Assembly (NCBI GenBank): GCA_046263195.1
Contig: JBHELG010000024.1
Location: 1-8,149 of the forward strand
Origin: JBHELG01 sp046263195
GTDB lineage: Bacteria > Actinomycetota > Nitriliruptoria > Nitriliruptorales > JAHWKO01
DNA length: 8,149 nt
Reading direction: 5' to 3'
This document shows, piece by piece, positions 5,650 through 8,149 of the stretch. Made by a program: the position numbers and the translations under genes. The notes beneath the pieces are model-generated. The model was not told where the DNA came from. It saw nothing but the letters and a program-made list of their open reading frames with translations, and did no database searches. How positions within the stretch are numbered: the stretch's first letter is position 1; each line of letters begins with the position of its first letter.

Positions 5650-5874
5650 CTGATCGAATAGGCGGGATCGGCTCGCCTGAGGTGCAGGCCGCATCCTCGC
5701 CCGCCGCTTGAAGGCTCTACGCCGAGGTGGCCGCCTGTGAATTGCAGGGCATCACTGCCACCGGCCGCCAGCCCTGGTCTCGTGAGATGGCCCGTCCGGC
5801 AGGCACCCGAGTTCGAGCCTCGGGCGGGCGCTCGGCAGGTGGCAGGGAGCCATCGCCTTCACGAAGGAGACGAG
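5650..5874 (+). other. Long untranslated leader of the LPxTG-glycosyltransferase pair
   Basis: No credible gene is visible between the GNAT stop and 5875. If transcription starts at the 5621-5649 element, this is a leader of about 220 nt. It can form several hairpins, the clearest being CCCGAG (5806-5811) with CTCGGG (5819-5824) around a 7-nt loop. I could not match it to a known riboswitch class. The in-frame extension of the glycosyltransferase through it (from 5727) is Arg/Gly-rich and not domain-like. Confidence 0.35.
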
Positions 5875-5982
5875 GTGTACAACGACCTTCCCTTTACCGG
5901 GGGCGGAGCGTTGGCCATGACCGCCGGCGCGCTGCTGGTCGGAGCGGCAGGCGCTCTACGCAGGTGGCTGACACGGAGGTGA
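5875..5982 (+). CDS. 35-residue LPxTG-motif mini-protein
   Basis: Starts at GTG 5875 with AAGGAG (5864-5869) five bases upstream. The whole product is essentially a sortase sorting signal: MYND, then LPFTG (5-9), a hydrophobic helix of about 20 residues (GGALAMTAGALLVGAAGAL, 9-28) and a positive tail RRWLTRR (29-35). There is no N-terminal signal peptide and almost no mature domain; sortase cleavage between Thr and Gly would release an 8-residue peptide. Its TGA overlaps the GTG of the glycosyltransferase in a 4-base GTGA, so the two are translationally coupled. It could be a sortase-bound anchor, a partner subunit of the transferase, or a remnant of a longer wall protein. Too small for routine gene callers. 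Existence is well supported by the ribosome binding site and overlap; function is unknown. Confidence 0.7.
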   Translation: MYNDLPFTGGGALAMTAGALLVGAAGALRRWLTRR

Positions 5983-7577
5983 GCCTGTCGGTCACCGTCC
6001 TGATCCCGGCTCACAACGAGGCCGCGACGATCCAGCAGGTCGTGAGGTCCTGCCGGCACCAGACGTACCTGGTCGAGAAGGTGGTGGTGATCGACGACGG
6101 GTCGACGGATGAAACAGCTGGGCTCGCCAGGGAGGCCGGCGCCCACGTCGTGACGGCACCTGGCGGGTCCAAAGCACGCGCGCTCAATGTCGGCTTGGAA
6201 GAGGTCAGGACCGAGCTGGTGGTCGCCGTGGATGCGGACACGTTCCTGGCACCCGATGCGATCAACTGGATGGTGACAACGGTCGAGGAGGGCTACGACG
6301 CGACGTGCGCAGCTGTGGTCCCCCAACAGAGCAAGGGCCTGTTCATCCGGGCACGCAAGTTCGAATACGTACTCTCTCGCCGCTGGCTGAAGCGCGCAGA
6401 GAATGCCCTCGGCCGGGTGACCGTCCTCAGCGGCGCGGCGTACTGCTTCCGCACGACGTCACTGCGGGCGATAGGCGGCTTCCCGCTCGATGTTCCACTG
6501 GCGGAGGACATGGACCTCACCTGGACCCTGACAGGTGCCGGCTACCGCTGCGGGTACTCGCCGAGGGCCGTCGCGTACACGCTGGAACCGGAGACGTTGT
6601 CCGCCTACGTAGGACAGGTCCGAAGGTGGGGAGCCGGTGTGGCGCAGACCATCGCACGGCACCGTCGCCAGTTGGTGACCGACCCTCGGCGATTGTTCGT
6701 GGTCGGTGGCAGGATCTGGGATCTGTTCTCGGGCGCGATGTTGTGGCTCGTGGTCGCATGGCTCTTCGTGCGGTACGGATCCTACGGCGTCGGCGCGCTC
6801 GGCCTGATGGGTGTGGCAGTGAGTGTCGTGCTGTACGGCCTCACGGTCCGGGACCTCGGATTCATCGAGGCAGCGAAGTGCCTTATGGCCCATGCCGTCG
6901 TGGCTCCTCCGACACGATGGCTGTACCGCTGGGCGATGATCCGCGAATGGGCGCTCGGCCGTCACTACACGTCCTGGACCGGCCGCCAGGGAAGCCAGGC
7001 CGTGATCACCGGAATGACCCCGCGACGCAAGTTGTCCCTGGGCACGACGTCGATGGTCATGGTGGCAGGCCTCGTTGCTTTGGGCCGTCCGCCTGCAGGC
7101 CCATCGCCATCGGTTCCGCCTGTGCTTGCTGCGGAGCCCTTCCCGGCGGCATGCCCACCGAATATGGCGCCCCCTCAGCTTCGCCTGCCGGCGCGCCTGG
7201 AGACATCGCCGATTCCCGAACCAGGTAGAAACGGGCCGGCTCCGACCGGCAGGAAACTCGTGCTCGTTGCCGCAGGCCCTGATCCTGTTCCTGCCCCGCT
7301 CGCCCGAGCAGAGAAGCAGACAGGGTCGCGATCGACGCTTCCGCCAGCGGGAGAACCGAGACGGTCGTCAGGGGTTGCGCCTCCCAGTGAGCCCACACCT
7401 CAGACCGGGCCGGAGCCCGTGCCGACGAGCCCGGTTGAACCGGAGCCAGCACCCGAGCCGACTGCTCCACCGGAGCCCCCGGCAGACCTGGACTCGCCAG
7501 GGAAATCGGGGCGGACGCCACCGTCTGAGCGCTCCCATGGTCCCGAGACCGGAGCTGGCGGGACAGAAACGGCGTAG
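5979..7577 (+). CDS. Processive family 2 glycosyltransferase (cellulose/hyaluronan/poly-GlcNAc synthase type) with proline-rich tail
   Basis: 532 residues from GTG 5979. The GT-A domain has VTVLIPAHNEA (5-15), DDGST (39-43), the DAD metal/UDP site (85-87), AEDMDLTW (175-182) with the catalytic ED, and QVRRW (213-217), the QxxRW motif of processive beta-glycan synthases. Hydrophobic segments follow at about 247-265, 270-290 and, less strongly, 298-312 and 355-369. These would form a membrane channel after the catalytic domain; there is no helix before it. From about 370 to the end is a 160-residue Pro/Ala/Glu-rich tail (PEPVPTSPVEPEPAPEP), probably outside the membrane if the last hydrophobic segment spans it. 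The likely role is making and exporting a surface polysaccharide; the sugar cannot be told. The start is chosen at the GTGA overlap with the mini-LPxTG gene; GTG 5964 is possible. The upstream open frame to 5727 is rejected. Confidence 0.9.
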   Translation: MSLSVTVLIPAHNEAATIQQVVRSCRHQTYLVEKVVVIDDGSTDETAGLAREAGAHVVTAPGGSKARALNVGLEEVRTELVVAVDADTFLAPDAINWMVTTVEEGYDATCAAVVPQQSKGLFIRARKFEYVLSRRWLKRAENALGRVTVLSGAAYCFRTTSLRAIGGFPLDVPLAEDMDLTWTLTGAGYRCGYSPRAVAYTLEPETLSAYVGQVRRWGAGVAQTIARHRRQLVTDPRRLFVVGGRIWDLFSGAMLWLVVAWLFVRYGSYGVGALGLMGVAVSVVLYGLTVRDLGFIEAAKCLMAHAVVAPPTRWLYRWAMIREWALGRHYTSWTGRQGSQAVITGMTPRRKLSLGTTSMVMVAGLVALGRPPAGPSPSVPPVLAAEPFPAACPPNMAPPQLRLPARLETSPIPEPGRNGPAPTGRKLVLVAAGPDPVPAPLARAEKQTGSRSTLPPAGEPRRSSGVAPPSEPTPQTGPEPVPTSPVEPEPAPEPTAPPEPPADLDSPGKSGRTPPSERSHGPETGAGGTETA

Positions 7578-7604
7578 CCACCGCCCGACCTGCAAAAGGT
7601 GGCT
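7576..7604 (+). terminator. Hairpin at the glycosyltransferase stop, possible terminator
   Basis: AGCCACC (7576-7582) pairs with GGTGGCT (7598-7604), a perfect 7-bp stem around a 15-nt loop. It begins in the TAG stop and ends just before the second bipartite promoter element. No U-tract. Confidence 0.4.
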
Positions 7605-7607
7605 CGT

Positions 7608-7636
7608 CGCTAAAGCCAGACCGGGATTCTTCCGAT
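7608..7636 (+). promoter_or_regulatory. Bipartite promoter-like element, copy 2 (sigma-28/FliA/WhiG-like)
   Basis: CGCTAAAGCC (7608-7617), nine bases, then TTCTTCCGAT (7627-7636): the same two blocks and gap as at 5621-5649, with the intervening bases different. Transcription would begin near 7644, about 120 nt upstream of the receiver-like gene, and the leader would include the 11-bp repeats. Confidence 0.55.
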
Positions 7637-7659
7637 TCGTCCAGTAACACGTTCACCCG

Positions 7660-7725
7660 ATCAGGATCCTCTCAGCTCTAACTCAGGGTCCTCTCAGTAT
7701 CTACTCAGCGTTATCTCAGATCGTT
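7660..7725 (+). promoter_or_regulatory. Array of six half-sites phased at 11 bp (response-regulator-like operator)
   Basis: CTCAG starts at 7671, 7682, 7693, 7704 and 7715, exactly 11 bp apart, and a sixth near-match, ATCAG, begins at 7660. The bases after each core vary, with a tendency to TC at positions 8-9. An inverted CTGAG lies at 7734-7738. Direct repeats on an 11-bp step are typical of OmpR/PhoB-family dimers binding head to tail; six units would seat three dimers. It is 40 bp upstream of the receiver-like gene. The regulator is unknown. Confidence 0.75.
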
Positions 7726-7764
7726 GGTCGAGTCTGAGAGCAACACGTCAATCAGAAGGTCCGA

Positions 7765-8149
7765 ATGGCGGACCCGGACAACCAGGAAGTGACCGTGCGG
7801 CACATGCGCTCGAAGGCTCGACGTTCCAAGGCCACTCGGACGCCCCGGATCGTCCTCGTCGCCCCGGACCCACACCTGCTGCAGCTGTTCAGCCGGGAGC
7901 ATCCCGACCTCGACCTCGTGACGGTGACGGGAGCCTCGCAGCTGCAGTCGGCTCTCGACGAACGGACCGACCTCGTCGTGGTCGATGTCGAGGACCCGCT
8001 GCTCGCTCACGTGCTCGCCGATGAGGCCAATACGAGGGTCGTGGTCACCGCCCGCCCCACCACCCGCACGGGTGGCGAGTTCGACGGGGTCTTGCAGCGC
8101 CCCTACGCCCCCCGCGACGTGCGCCGTGTCGTCCGTTCGGTGCTCGGAC
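7765..8149 (+). CDS. Degenerate response-regulator receiver-like protein (3'-end truncated by window edge)
   Basis: 128 residues are visible and the frame is still open at the edge. A basic N-terminus (12-27, VRHMRSKARRSKATR) precedes a Rossmann-like receiver fold: strand RIVLVAPD (28-35), helix, strand LVVVDVED (70-77) with D74 at the phospho-acceptor position, strand RVVVTAR (91-97) with T95 at the conserved Ser/Thr, and QRPYAPRDVRRVVRSVL (111-127), where KP(F/Y) is normal. The first acidic pair is PD rather than DD, and the conserved Lys is Arg. It may therefore be a pseudo-receiver that is weakly or not phosphorylated. The start at 7765 has AGAAGG (7755-7760) five bases upstream. An output domain could follow beyond the edge. 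It is under the 11-bp array and the second bipartite promoter. Confidence 0.65.
   Translation, partial: MADPDNQEVTVRHMRSKARRSKATRTPRIVLVAPDPHLLQLFSREHPDLDLVTVTGASQLQSALDERTDLVVVDVEDPLLAHVLADEANTRVVVTARPTTRTGGEFDGVLQRPYAPRDVRRVVRSVLG

Noticed and set aside
5641..5651. TCTTCCGATCT matches the end of an Illumina adapter, suggesting contamination or a misassembly join.
   Set aside because: Only 11 bases match. Most of them (TTCTTCCGAT) recur at 7627-7636 as part of the same bipartite element in a different context, so a biological motif is more likely.
5806..5824. CCGAG-TTCGAGC-CTCGG looks like a tRNA T-arm.
   Set aside because: No matching acceptor stem, anticodon arm or D-arm can be folded from the bases upstream. 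It is kept only as a hairpin in the leader.
5650..5874. Possible c-di-GMP-I riboswitch from the GGCAGGTGGC-type stretch before the LPxTG/glycosyltransferase pair.
   Set aside because: The required GCAAACC and ACGCAAAGCC segments are missing at the right distance, so a class assignment is not supported.
5727..5978. N-terminal extension of the glycosyltransferase to 5727.
   Set aside because: The extra 84 residues are Arg/Gly/Ser-rich, lack any domain and overlap the LPxTG mini-gene in another frame. The GTGA overlap at 5979 gives a canonical GT2 start.
7711..8010. Minus-strand open frame of 99 codons near the right edge.
   Set aside because: It is opposite the receiver-like gene, with His/Asp-rich shadow composition and no ribosome binding site.

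Overview
The window looks like chromosomal DNA from a high-GC actinobacterium. Supporting signs are the strong GC bias, GTG and TTG starts, a leaderless-type promoter, an actinobacterial-type LexA box, an ABATE/CGNR zinc-finger protein and an LPxTG sorting signal. I cannot name the genus. A lineage outside the well-studied streptomycetes and mycobacteria would fit. There are no rRNA, tRNA, CRISPR or transposase genes.

Layout. (1) 1-2384, minus strand: an Lhr-type superfamily 2 DNA helicase, cut by the left edge, with a LexA-like SOS box between its predicted -35 and -10. (2) 2572-2961, minus: a small exported or membrane-anchored protein of unknown function. (3) 3180-3554, plus: a PGPGW-family membrane protein. 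(4) 3668-4141, plus: a pyridoxamine-phosphate-oxidase-like split-barrel protein whose 3' end overlaps, tail to tail, a 66-residue minus-strand gene (4092-4292). (5) The divergent region 4293-4377 carries two tandem 27-bp operator-like units. It fires leftward to the 66-residue gene and rightward to a coupled pair: an ABATE/CGNR zinc-finger protein (4378-5016) and a GNAT acetyltransferase started by TTG (5009-5590). (6) 5875-7577, plus: a 35-residue LPxTG mini-protein overlapping by four bases a processive family 2 glycosyltransferase with a long proline-rich tail. (7) 7765 to the right edge: a degenerate response-regulator receiver-like protein.

Regulation is the most interesting part. The mini-LPxTG/glycosyltransferase pair and the receiver-like gene are each preceded by the same bipartite element: two identical 10-base blocks separated by nine bases, resembling a sigma-28/FliA/WhiG promoter. 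The receiver-like gene also has six half-sites phased at exactly 11 bp, as expected for a cooperatively binding OmpR/PhoB-type regulator. Together these suggest a surface or envelope polysaccharide module under alternative-sigma and two-component control. That link is inference; the repeats themselves are directly visible.
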